The notes beneath the pieces were generated by a model that was given only the letters and a program-made list of their open reading frames with translations, did not search any database and was not told the DNA's origin. The translations under genes were made by a program, and so were the position numbers. DNA of 64,000 nucleotides from Aquitalea pelogenes. Its GTDB lineage: Bacteria > Pseudomonadota > Gammaproteobacteria > Burkholderiales > Chromobacteriaceae. Positions 18,599 to 27,309 of this stretch are shown here, piece after piece. The DNA is taken from the NCBI RefSeq assembly GCF_001515305.1, contig NZ_LNQV01000024.1:1-64000 (forward strand). Reading direction: 5' to 3'. Positions within the stretch are counted from its first letter, which is position 1, and each line of letters opens with the position of its first letter.

Positions 18599-19651
18599 AT
18601 GAAGAAAAAAATACTGGTCATCGGCCCCTCGTGGGTTGGCGACAGCGTCATGGCCCAGCCTCTTTACCAGCGGCTGCACCAGCGCCACCCTGGCCTGGAA
18701 CTGCATGTATTTGCCCCGGCCTGGACTCTTCCCCTGCTAGCACGCATGCCGGAAGTAGCCAAAGCACACCTCAACCCTTTCGGCCACGGTGCACTGCGCT
18801 TGCGCGAACGCTGGGAAACCGCCCGCAAGCTCAAGGCCGAAGGCTTCGATCAGGCCATCGTACTGCCCAACTCGATCAAATCGGCCCTGATTCCCTTCTT
18901 TGCCGGCATACCGCTACGCACCGGCTTTATTGGCGAATCACGCTACTGGATACTCAACGACACCCGCGAACTGGACGAGCAGGAACTGCCCATGATGGTG
19001 GAGCGCTTCTGCGCGCTGGCCGAGGAGCGCAACACCTCCTTGCCTCGCCCCATCGACCATCCGGCACTGGTCACCAATCCGCAAAGCCAGCTGGAAACTG
19101 CCCGTCGCCTGCAACTGGACACCAGCCGCCCGATTGTCGCTTTCTGCCCGGGTGCAGAATACGGCCCGGCCAAACGCTGGCCGGCCCGCCATTTTGCCGA
19201 ACTGGCCAAGCGTTTTGCCGCTGCCGGCTTTGCCGTCTGGCTGTTCGGCTCGGGCAAGGACAAGGAAATCGGCGATGACATCGCCCGCCTGGCCGAGGGC
19301 ACAGCCACCAATCTGTGCGGCAGCACCGGGCTGGAGGAAGCCATCGACCTGATGGGCCTGACCCGGCTTGCCGTCTGCAACGACTCCGGCCTGATGCACG
19401 TAGCGGCCGCCCTTGGCAAACCGCTGGTTGCGCTGTACGGCTCCTCCAGCCCGGACTTCACTCCCCCGCTGTCGGATCAGGCAGCGGTAGTCAGCCTCAA
19501 TCTGGACTGCAGCCCCTGCTTCGAACGCAAGTGTCCCTACCAGCACACCAACTGTCTGGAACAACTGGGCCCGGACCTGGCATGGCAGGCTGCACAACGT
19601 TTTCTGCCCGAACTGGGCAAGACCACCATTCAACTGACCCGTAGTACATAG
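18599..19651 (+). CDS. waaF: ADP-heptose:LPS heptosyltransferase II
   Basis: A 350-aa glycosyltransferase family 9 enzyme adding the second heptose to the lipopolysaccharide inner core at the inner face of the membrane. The N-terminal GPSWVGDSVMAQPL matches WaaF, and the nucleotide-sugar region FCPGAEYGPAKRWP and VCNDSGLMHVAAALGKP are present. The ATG at 18599 is chosen because it starts the MKKKILVIGPSWVGD segment; 25 upstream codons in the open frame have no family character. The TetR gene starts eight bases after its stop. Confidence 0.95.
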   Translation: MKKKILVIGPSWVGDSVMAQPLYQRLHQRHPGLELHVFAPAWTLPLLARMPEVAKAHLNPFGHGALRLRERWETARKLKAEGFDQAIVLPNSIKSALIPFFAGIPLRTGFIGESRYWILNDTRELDEQELPMMVERFCALAEERNTSLPRPIDHPALVTNPQSQLETARRLQLDTSRPIVAFCPGAEYGPAKRWPARHFAELAKRFAAAGFAVWLFGSGKDKEIGDDIARLAEGTATNLCGSTGLEEAIDLMGLTRLAVCNDSGLMHVAAALGKPLVALYGSSSPDFTPPLSDQAAVVSLNLDCSPCFERKCPYQHTNCLEQLGPDLAWQAAQRFLPELGKTTIQLTRST

Positions 19652-19659
19652 GCTGAACC

Positions 19660-20250
19660 ATGAGCGCACAAGACAAGAACAATCAGCCCGAGGAAAACAG
19701 CCGCCGCATGGAACTGGTGCGGGCTGCTGCCAAACTGTTTCGCGACCAGGGCTACGAACGCACTACCGTGCGCGACCTGGGCAATGCGGTGGGCCTGCAA
19801 TCGGGCAGCCTGTTTTATCACTTCCGTACCAAGGAAGAAATCCTGGTGGCCGTCATGGCGCTGGGCATCACCGCCACCACCGAGCAACTGAGCGAAGCCA
19901 TTGCCCGCGCCCGCAGCCCGCGCGACAAGCTGTCCGCCCTGTTTCATGTTCATCTGAATTCGCTGCTGGGTGATAACCAGGCTGCCCTGGAAGTGATGCT
20001 GTACGAATGGCGCAGTGTCTCTGCCGCGGCAAAACCCGGCCTGATCGTGCTGCGCGACCGCTACGAGGCACTATGGCAAGAAGTACTGGACGAAGCCGCT
20101 GCAGCCGGGTTGGTCAAGCAGGATACCCGCCTGCTGCGCCGCACCCTGCTGGGCAGCCTGCACTGGTCGGTGCAGTGGTACAAGTCCGAGGGCGAACTGA
20201 GTGTGGATGCACTGGCGGAACGCATGCTGGCATTGGTACTGTTGAAGTAA
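19660..20250 (+). CDS. TetR-family transcriptional regulator
   Basis: A 196-aa repressor-type protein. The N-terminal helix-turn-helix (residues about 15-60; RDQGYERTTVRDLGNAVGLQ, then SLFYHFRTKEEIL) is standard for TetR; the rest is the helical ligand domain, with a C-terminal part resembling FadR/AcrR-like fatty-acid regulators. It is probably cotranscribed with waaF, as only eight bases separate them. The ligand and targets are unknown. Confidence 0.9.
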   Translation: MSAQDKNNQPEENSRRMELVRAAAKLFRDQGYERTTVRDLGNAVGLQSGSLFYHFRTKEEILVAVMALGITATTEQLSEAIARARSPRDKLSALFHVHLNSLLGDNQAALEVMLYEWRSVSAAAKPGLIVLRDRYEALWQEVLDEAAAAGLVKQDTRLLRRTLLGSLHWSVQWYKSEGELSVDALAERMLALVLLK

Positions 20251-20345
20251 TCACACACTTCAGGCCCGGCCTGGTGATTTATCAGCAAACCCTGGACAAT
20301 TTGTTCTAAAATCACAGAGTTAGCCCATTCAACAGGAGTTGCGCC

Positions 20346-20942
20346 ATGGACAGCATCTCTCGCCTGCAAAGCAGCAGTGCCAGCACCACGGCCAGCCTGT
20401 TGCAGCAGAGCCGCAACAGTCGCGCAGCCAGCACCAGCCAGGCCACGGAAGACAGCAGCAGTTCGGCATCCACCCGTAACGAAAGCACTACGCAACAGCT
20501 GCAAGCCAGCGGCAGCAGCCAGCAAGCGGTCGTCAGCACACCTTCCCGGCAAAGCCAGAACCGCTTCCAGATCGAACAGGCGCTGGCAAGCCAGCTGACA
20601 TCCAGCCAGGCCACCAGCGTCAGCACTGACAGCACGCGTACCGTGAATGCCAGCCGAGCCAGCAGTGAATCGGACAGTACCGCCAGCAGCACCTCGGCAG
20701 CAGCCGTCAGCAACCGCAGCCGCCAAACCACGGCCAGCAGCAATCGCAACGGCGAGCGCAGCAGTAACGACAGCAATGCCACTGCGAGCAGCCAGTCCGC
20801 TCCGGTTCGCAATCAGGCACAGCAGACGCTGGAAAACCAGAAGAACAGCGGCCAGATTGCCGTCGCGCAGTATCAGAGCAACCAGTCCCTGCTGGAGAGC
20901 TCTACTCAGGCCAGCAGCCGCCGGGTCAGCGAACAGGCCTGA
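20346..20942 (+). CDS. Ser/Gln/Asn-rich low-complexity protein, unknown
   Basis: A 198-aa hydrophilic protein made mainly of Ser, Ala, Thr, Gln, Asn and Arg, with no signal peptide, membrane segment or cysteine. The C-terminal 60 residues are less simple (NQAQQTLENQKNSGQIAVAQ) and may be an alpha-helical segment. An AACAGGAG ribosome-binding site lies six bases before the ATG and a strong terminator follows, so it is a real single-gene unit. Its composition is like that of the protein at 5781, but I see no clear sequence alignment between the two. Neighbouring small YjfB-like motility gene hints, weakly, at surface function. Confidence 0.7.
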   Translation: MDSISRLQSSSASTTASLLQQSRNSRAASTSQATEDSSSSASTRNESTTQQLQASGSSQQAVVSTPSRQSQNRFQIEQALASQLTSSQATSVSTDSTRTVNASRASSESDSTASSTSAAAVSNRSRQTTASSNRNGERSSNDSNATASSQSAPVRNQAQQTLENQKNSGQIAVAQYQSNQSLLESSTQASSRRVSEQA

Positions 20943-20966
20943 ACTGTCCGCCATTCAGATTGATAC

Positions 20967-21006
20967 AAAAAAGAGTACAAGGGTCTGTTCCCTTGTACTC
21001 TTTTTT
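20967..21006. terminator. Strong bidirectional terminator
   Basis: A 17-bp perfect stem (AAAAAAGAGTACAAGGG and its complement) with loop TCTGTT. A-run on the left and T-run on the right serve both the Ser-rich gene and the convergent Sel1 gene. Confidence 0.92.
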
Positions 21007-21019
21007 AATTTCGGTTCGG

Positions 21020-21667
21020 CTATCTGACACCATGCTCTGCGGCCAGTGCCCTGGCTTTCAGCAAACCCGCCTGATCTCCCTGCTGTCCGGCAAGCGCATA
21101 CCAGCGCACGGCCTCTCGCCAGTCTTCCTTCAGCCCCAGTCCATGCTCGTACTGGCTGGCCAGCAAATACTGCGCCCCTACATCGCCCTGCTCTGCCGCC
21201 GCCCGATACCAGCGCGCTGCACGGCCATAGTCCTGTGGCGCCCCTCGGCCAAGGTAATACTGCGTGGCCACGCTCACCTGCGCATCCCGGTGCCCCTGCC
21301 TGGCTGCCGCCTCAAACAGGCGCGTCGCCTGTTGCAGGTCACGCGGCAAGCCATCGCCACTTTCATATACCTGGCCCAGCACAAACTGGGCTGAAGACAG
21401 CTGCGCGTCCACCGCCTTTTGCAACCACTTCAAGGCCAGCTCGCGATTGCGCGGCACGCCCTCACCACGCCAGTACAGCATGGCCAGATCATATTGCGCC
21501 ACCCTGTCGCCTCGCTCGGCTCCCGCCTTGAACATGGCAAAAGCAGCGGCATAGTCTCCGGACTGATAACTGGACCATCCGGGCAATGGCGGCGGCGTCC
21601 CAGCGACCGCAATGACAGGCAAGAGCAACACGCACAGCAGCAGGGAATAACTTTTTCCGGGATTCAT
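21020..21667 (-). CDS. Secreted Sel1-repeat protein
   Basis: A 215-aa protein with a Sec signal peptide (MNPGKSYSLLLCVLLLPVIAVAG, cleavage near residue 22) followed by about four to five Sel1-type TPR repeats, visible as GDRVAQYDLAMLYWRGEG, SSAQFVLGQVYESGDG, RDAQVSVATQYYLGRG and VGAQYLLASQYEHGLG. Such proteins are periplasmic protein-interaction scaffolds. It is a single gene with its own terminator. The specific partner is unknown. Confidence 0.88.
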   Translation of the reverse strand: MNPGKSYSLLLCVLLLPVIAVAGTPPPLPGWSSYQSGDYAAAFAMFKAGAERGDRVAQYDLAMLYWRGEGVPRNRELALKWLQKAVDAQLSSAQFVLGQVYESGDGLPRDLQQATRLFEAAARQGHRDAQVSVATQYYLGRGAPQDYGRAARWYRAAAEQGDVGAQYLLASQYEHGLGLKEDWREAVRWYALAGQQGDQAGLLKARALAAEHGVR

Positions 21668-21721
21668 ATGCCACCTCCTGCTGATTGGTCGTGACGACAG
21701 TGCATTTCTTACAGGCGTAAA

Positions 21722-21743
21722 AAAAGCGGCATGCGCCGCTTTT
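21722..21743. terminator. Terminator after the YjfB-like gene
   Basis: Stem AAAAGCGGC / GCCGCTTTT with loop ATGC, T-run on the minus strand and an A-run preceding; it lies 14 bases past the stop of the minus-strand gene. Confidence 0.8.
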
Positions 21744-21757
21744 CCAATCAGGCCTGC

Positions 21758-21949
21758 TCAGGCCCGTACATCAATGCTTTGTCCCAGATGGGCCGGATTC
21801 GATGCCTGGCTGATTTGCGTGCCGGTATCGCTGGCACCCTGCACCAGCGACAGTACCGACTGGCCTTCGGCCTGCAGTGATTTTTTCAGGGCGAACACCT
21901 GAGTGGCCGATGAAACATTCTGTCCGCTTACTTGACTTATTCCGTCCAT
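21758..21949 (-). CDS. YjfB-like putative motility protein
   Basis: A 63-aa protein with the YjfB pattern: a short N-terminus MDGISQVS, a helical middle with VFALKKSLQAEGQSVLSLVQ, and the C-terminal LGQSIDVRA that is typical of the family. The family is associated with flagellar regulons in several bacteria; no biochemical role is established. A GGAGGTGGGG ribosome-binding site precedes the ATG. No sigma-28 promoter was clear upstream. Confidence 0.8.
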   Translation of the reverse strand: MDGISQVSGQNVSSATQVFALKKSLQAEGQSVLSLVQGASDTGTQISQASNPAHLGQSIDVRA

Positions 21950-22052
21950 GCCCCCACCTCCGCACTCATTACACGATTTAACAAGTCCAGTTTAGACCGC
22001 ATGCGCCATTCTGTCATGGCAAAGCTGCTAAAATGACTGTTCAACGACCTAA

Positions 22053-23021
<969 letters not shown>

Positions 23022-23024
23022 TAT

Positions 23025-23040
23025 CTTGAAGGCCTTCAAG
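23025..23040. repeat. 16-bp perfect palindrome at the trxB-smr junction
   Basis: CTTGAAGGCCTTCAAG begins four bases after the trxB stop codon and overlaps a possible TTG start of the full-length smr reading frame. Confidence 0.5.
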
Positions 23041-23096
23041 GATACATTGAAGGAACTCCGCCGGCAGGGGCGTCTGCGTGACACCCCTGCGCGCCG

Positions 23097-23657
23097 GTGT
23101 CTGTCCCTGCTCCGCCACCCGAACCTGACTTCAAGCAGCTGTTCAGCGATGTCAAACCGCTGAAATGCCAGCCGCGTCATATCCCTCAGCACAAGAAACC
23201 CAGCCCTCACCCGCGTCATCGCCACGGTCAGCATGCCCTGTCACACCAGGCCGAAATGGACATGTTGCGCCACATGACAGGCCTGTTCGAGCCGCAAGAC
23301 AGCCTGGTGCAGTTCTCCCGCCCCGGCATGCCCAGCCAGACGCTCAAGCGTTTGCGCAATGGCCACTGGCCGATTGCCTGCCAGCTGGATCTGCACGGCA
23401 TGGACCGTTATCAGGCGCAGGATGCTCTGGCCCTGTTCCTGCACCGTGCGCGACACCGCGGACCCTGCTTGCGCATCATCCACGGCAAGGGCTTTGGCTC
23501 CAATGGCCAGCCGGTACTGAAAAAGCTGGTGCGCACCTGGCTGAGTCACCATCCGGAAGTACTGGCTTTCTGCCAGGCCAATGAAACCATGGGTGGGGAA
23601 GGTGCGCTGCTGGTGCTGATACGACGTGGTCATCAGCCGGAAAGCGGTTCAGAATAA
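23097..23657 (+). CDS. Smr-domain protein, N-terminus probably out of frame
   Basis: The readable part is 186 aa, starting at a GTG without a ribosome-binding site. The Smr domain covers the C-terminal half, with LDLHGMDRYQA and the IIHGKGFGSNG loop; Smr proteins bind or cleave nucleic acids. The segment PAPPPEPDFKQLFSDVKPL is conserved in beta-proteobacterial homologues, which carry about 25 more N-terminal residues. Such a segment (FKDTLKELRRQ) is encoded just upstream in another frame from a TTG at 23026. One extra base between about 23080 and 23097 would join them into 210 aa. See the frame-break finding. Confidence 0.8.
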   Translation: MSVPAPPPEPDFKQLFSDVKPLKCQPRHIPQHKKPSPHPRHRHGQHALSHQAEMDMLRHMTGLFEPQDSLVQFSRPGMPSQTLKRLRNGHWPIACQLDLHGMDRYQAQDALALFLHRARHRGPCLRIIHGKGFGSNGQPVLKKLVRTWLSHHPEVLAFCQANETMGGEGALLVLIRRGHQPESGSE

Positions 23658-23739
23658 GGATGACAACAGTCAGAAATTTCCGCTAAGCTCAAAGCAAGGC
23701 GGTTGTATTCCCACCCACCACCACCGTCAGGAGTCTTGC

Positions 23740-24192
23740 ATGTCAGGCACACCCTGCCCCGACTTCACCCTGCCCGGCACCGCCGGCACCACCTTTTCTC
23801 TTTCCGCTGCGCCCAAGCCGCTGGTGATCTACTTCTACCCCAAGGACAACACCCCGGGCTGCACCAACGAAACAATGGATTTCCGTGACCTGCACGCCCA
23901 GTTTGCCGCTGCCGGCGTCAGCATTGTCGGCATCTCGCGTGACAGCATCAAATCGCATGAAAACTTCAAGGCCAAGCTGGAATTGCCGTTTGAATTGCTG
24001 TCCGATGCGGAAGAAACCGTTTGTACCCTGTTTGACGTCATCAAAATGAAAAACATGTACGGCAAACAGGTAAGAGGCATCGAGCGCAGCACCTTCGTGA
24101 TCGATGCCGCTGGCGTGATCGTGCGCGAATGGCGCAAAGTGAAAGTGCCCGGTCATGCTGCTGAAGTTCTTGCCTTTGTAAACACTCTCTAA
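23740..24192 (+). CDS. bcp: Thiol peroxidase, Bcp/PrxQ peroxiredoxin
   Basis: A 150-aa peroxiredoxin reducing hydroperoxides. The peroxidatic Cys41 lies in NTPGCTNETMDFRD. The cysteine five positions later that serves as resolving residue in E. coli Bcp is replaced, so the protein is probably a one-Cys type or uses Cys6 or a partner thiol. The start at 23740 has CAGGAGT ten bases before it; the open frame to 23626 reads through the end of smr without family character. The nearby trxB suggests a thioredoxin-based electron source, which is inference. Confidence 0.92.
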   Translation: MSGTPCPDFTLPGTAGTTFSLSAAPKPLVIYFYPKDNTPGCTNETMDFRDLHAQFAAAGVSIVGISRDSIKSHENFKAKLELPFELLSDAEETVCTLFDVIKMKNMYGKQVRGIERSTFVIDAAGVIVREWRKVKVPGHAAEVLAFVNTL

Positions 24193-24242
24193 CGCAGTGC
24201 CCCGGTCTGCCGACCGGGCTCTGCATCGCCAAGGGGTCCATC

Positions 24243-25646
24243 ATGGTAAGCCGTAAGAAAAGCAAAACCACCAAGCTGTTCGTTCTGGACACCAATGTAT
24301 TGCTGCACGACCCTACCAGTTTGTACCGCTTCGAAGAGCATGATGTTTTCATTCCCATCATCACGCTGGAGGAGCTGGACGCCCACAAGAGCGGCATGTC
24401 GGAAGTGGCGCGCAATGCCCGCCAGACCAGCCGCTTTCTGGACGATATTGTCAGCGGATGTGAAAACAAGATCGAAGCCGGCATCACGCTGAAAAATGCC
24501 AGTCGTGATGCCGCCACCGGCAAGCTGATCCTGCAAACCCAGGCCATTCACAGCGTACTGCCCGCCTCACTGCCCGTGGGCAAGGCTGATAACCAGATCC
24601 TCGGCATCGTGATGGCCCTCAAGGAGCTCTATCCCGAGCGCTCGGTCATCCTGGTCTCCAAGGACATCAACATGCGCATCAAGGCCCGCGCGCTGGGCCT
24701 GGATGCCGAAGACTACTTCAACGACAAGGTGCTGCAGGATTCCGACCTGCTATATACCGGCACCCGTGAAATCGACGAAACATTCTGGGAGCGCAATGGC
24801 AAGGACATGAAGTCCTGGCAGGAACAAGGCCGCAGCTTTTACCAGGTCAAGGGGCAGGATGTTCCCAATCTGCTGATCAACCAGATGCTGTGGCAGGAAG
24901 GCCCGCAGCCTTTGCAGGCGCGCGTGGTGAAGGTGGAAGGCAAGACTGCCGTCATCCAGACCCTGAAGGACTACAGCCACCACAAAAACAATGTGTGGGG
25001 CATTACCGCGCGCAACCGGGAACAGAACTTCGCGCTGAACCTGCTGATGGACCCCGAGGTGGACTTCATCACCCTGCTGGGTCAGGCCGGTACCGGCAAA
25101 ACCCTGCTCACCCTCGCTGCCGGCCTTGCCATGACGCTGGAACAAAAGCTGTACTCGGAAATCATCATGACCCGCGTCACCGTGCCGGTAGGTGAAGACA
25201 TCGGCTTTTTGCCGGGCACGGAAGAGGAAAAAATGGCGCCGTGGATGGGCGCGCTGGAAGACAACCTGGACGTGCTGAACAAGAGCGACGACGACGGCGG
25301 CGACTGGGGCCGTGCCGCCACCCGCGACCTGGTGCGCTCGCGCATCAAGGTGAAGTCGCTCAACTTCATGCGTGGCCGTACCTTCCTCAACAAATACCTG
25401 ATCATCGACGAAGCGCAAAACCTGACGCCCAAGCAGATGAAGACACTGATCACTCGTGCAGGTCCGGGAACCAAGGTAGTCTGCCTGGGTAATATTTCGC
25501 AAATCGACACGCCCTACCTGACTGAAGGCAGTTCCGGCCTCACCTATGTGGTGGACCGCTTCAAGGGTTGGGAACATTCCGGCCATATCACCCTGCAACG
25601 CGGGGAACGTTCACGACTGGCAGACCATGCCGGAGAGGTACTCTGA
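24243..25646 (+). CDS. PhoH-family protein with N-terminal PIN domain
   Basis: A 467-aa protein of the PIN-PhoH type (YlaK/PhoH2). The PIN nuclease domain comprises residues 1-140, with FVLDTNVLLHD and the acidic residues of ITLEELD. The PhoH ATPase domain starts near residue 250 with Walker A GQAGTGKT and Walker B YLIIDEAQN, and ends with NISQIDTPYL. Related proteins act as RNA helicase-nucleases linked to toxin-antitoxin biology. It follows bcp after 50 bases and is followed closely by a hydrolase gene. Confidence 0.92.
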   Translation: MVSRKKSKTTKLFVLDTNVLLHDPTSLYRFEEHDVFIPIITLEELDAHKSGMSEVARNARQTSRFLDDIVSGCENKIEAGITLKNASRDAATGKLILQTQAIHSVLPASLPVGKADNQILGIVMALKELYPERSVILVSKDINMRIKARALGLDAEDYFNDKVLQDSDLLYTGTREIDETFWERNGKDMKSWQEQGRSFYQVKGQDVPNLLINQMLWQEGPQPLQARVVKVEGKTAVIQTLKDYSHHKNNVWGITARNREQNFALNLLMDPEVDFITLLGQAGTGKTLLTLAAGLAMTLEQKLYSEIIMTRVTVPVGEDIGFLPGTEEEKMAPWMGALEDNLDVLNKSDDDGGDWGRAATRDLVRSRIKVKSLNFMRGRTFLNKYLIIDEAQNLTPKQMKTLITRAGPGTKVVCLGNISQIDTPYLTEGSSGLTYVVDRFKGWEHSGHITLQRGERSRLADHAGEVL

Positions 25647-25650
25647 TTCA

Positions 25651-26484
25651 ATGCAACCACGCCTCGAACTGATTCATGAGGCAGCAACAGGGACGGCGCG
25701 CCAGGCGCCGCCCCTTTTGTTTGTCCACGGCGCATTCTGTGCCGCATGGTGCTGGCAGGAAACCTTCCTGCCCTGGTTTGCCCGCCTGGGTTATGACTGC
25801 TGGGCGCTCAGCCTGGAAGGCCATGGCGACAGCGACGGGCGGCAGTATCTGGCCGCCATCAGCATAGATGACTATGTGCGCAACCTTGCTTCCGCCATCA
25901 AACGCATCAAGCGTACGCCCATCGTGATCGGGCATTCAATGGGCGGCTTCGTGCTGCAGCAATACCTGATCCGTCATCGCCTGCCGGCTGCCGCTTTTCT
26001 GGCATCGGTCCCGCCTACCGGGCTGGCCAGCTCCAGCCTGCGTCTTTTGACCCAGGCACCCGGTTTGCTGCTGAACCTGAACCTGTATCAGCAAGGCAGC
26101 TACAACCCGGCCCAAAGCGAATTGCGCGACCTGCTGCTCTCTGCCGACGCACCGGACAGCACCACCGACCTGCTGGTACAACGCTGTCAACTGGAAAGCC
26201 AGCGGGCGGTGATGGACATGACCCTGGTCAACCCCCTCGGGATAGCGGCCATCCCGCCATTACCCGCGCTGGTGCTGGGAGCAGCCGAGGACATGCTGAT
26301 TTCGCCGCAGGATGTGGTGGCCACCGCCGAACGGCTGGATGTGAACGCGGAAATCCTGCCACACATGGGGCACATGATGATGCTAGATACCCGCTGGGAA
26401 CGCACGGCAGAGCGTTTGCAACAATGGCTGGAGGACTTGCCGGCCGAAGTGCTTGCCAGCGCAGACAGCCACGTTGCTGCCTGA
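25651..26484 (+). CDS. Alpha/beta hydrolase
   Basis: A 277-aa alpha/beta-fold hydrolase. The oxyanion segment LLFVHGAFCAAWCW, the nucleophile elbow GHSMGG, an Asp in VLGAAEDMLIS and the catalytic His in PHMGHMMML are present. Substrate unknown; lysophospholipase- or esterase-like enzymes look similar. The start at 25651 is four bases after the phoH-type gene with a GAGAGG upstream; an in-frame ATG at 25627 within that gene is an alternative. Confidence 0.85.
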   Translation: MQPRLELIHEAATGTARQAPPLLFVHGAFCAAWCWQETFLPWFARLGYDCWALSLEGHGDSDGRQYLAAISIDDYVRNLASAIKRIKRTPIVIGHSMGGFVLQQYLIRHRLPAAAFLASVPPTGLASSSLRLLTQAPGLLLNLNLYQQGSYNPAQSELRDLLLSADAPDSTTDLLVQRCQLESQRAVMDMTLVNPLGIAAIPPLPALVLGAAEDMLISPQDVVATAERLDVNAEILPHMGHMMMLDTRWERTAERLQQWLEDLPAEVLASADSHVAA

Positions 26485-26497
26485 TCGGGAAGCAAAA

Positions 26498-26520
26498 AAG
26501 CCGCTGGAATCCAGCGGCTT
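26498..26520. terminator. Terminator hairpin, first of two near-identical copies
   Basis: AAGCCGCTGG, loop AAT, CCAGCGGCTT. The T-run is on the minus strand, so it ends transcripts of the minus-strand operon and may also serve the plus-strand hydrolase. Confidence 0.8.
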
Positions 26521-26702
26521 CAGGCTGTAGACAAAGTGATCTGGTGCGATTGCGCTGGACCCGGCACAGCCGGGCCTTTCGACTCACTGATTGATTCCGC
26601 AGCCTTCCCTTCCATTCCCTATCCCCCCGCCCTTGCCCTGCTGGTCAAAGAAGGGAGCCTCGCGTTCCTTTCAGAAAGCGAGAGGGGGTTGTAAAAAATA
26701 TA

Positions 26703-26725
26703 AAGCCGCTGGAGTCCAGCGGCTT
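26703..26725 (-). terminator. Terminator hairpin, second copy
   Basis: The same 10-bp stem with loop AGT, T-rich tail on the minus strand, 33 bases past the stop of the adenosyltransferase gene. Confidence 0.85.
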
Positions 26726-26757
26726 ACTCAATGGGCGATACCTGTCAGTGTTGATGA

Positions 26758-27309
26758 TCAACCGTGTCTTTTGGGCTGCCACAGCACGTCGGGCTGGCCC
26801 AGCGCCTTGTTGAGGTGCCGCGCCAGAATGAACAGGGCATCGGACAGGCGGTTGAGGTACTGACGTGCCGACTGTGAAATCTCCCCTTCCCTTGCCGCCG
26901 CCACCACGGCGCGCTCGGCGCGTCGGCAGACGGAACGGGCCTGATGCGCAAGACCTGCCGGTCGCGAACCACCGGGCAGGATGAATTCCTTGAGCATGGG
27001 CAGATCCGCATTCATCTGTGCCACCCATTCTTCCAGCGCGGCCACATGCTCTGGCTTGAGCGCGGCATAACCCGGCACCGCCAGTTCGGAACCCAGATCA
27101 AACAGATCATGCTGCACCGTCGACAGACGGTCCACCACATCGGCTGGCAGGCTTTCGGCCAGCAATACCCCCAGTACCGAATTCAGTTCATCCACATCGC
27201 CCAGCGCCTGCACCCGCAAGCTGTCCTTGGCCACGCGGCTGCCATCACCAAGGCCGGTGCTGCCATCATCCCCGGTACGGGTGACAATACGTGAAAGCCG
27301 ATGCCCCAT
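26758..27309 (-). CDS. Cob(I)alamin adenosyltransferase, PduO type
   Basis: A 183-aa enzyme that transfers the adenosyl group of ATP to cob(I)alamin, making coenzyme B12. The N-terminal TRTGDDGSTGLGDGSRV nucleotide-binding motif, VDELNSVLG, and the C-terminal RRAERAVV and YLNRLSDALFILAR are characteristic. It starts on the last base of the preceding acidic protein gene (TGATG), so the two are coupled, and is the last gene of the pepA-holC operon. Confidence 0.94.
   Translation of the reverse strand: MGHRLSRIVTRTGDDGSTGLGDGSRVAKDSLRVQALGDVDELNSVLGVLLAESLPADVVDRLSTVQHDLFDLGSELAVPGYAALKPEHVAALEEWVAQMNADLPMLKEFILPGGSRPAGLAHQARSVCRRAERAVVAAAREGEISQSARQYLNRLSDALFILARHLNKALGQPDVLWQPKRHG

Noticed and set aside
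20061-20954. 297-aa minus-strand ORF opposite the TetR and Ser-rich genes
   Set aside because: Ala/Leu/Val-rich antisense of AGC Ser codons, typical shadow; plus-strand genes have ribosome-binding sites and a terminator.
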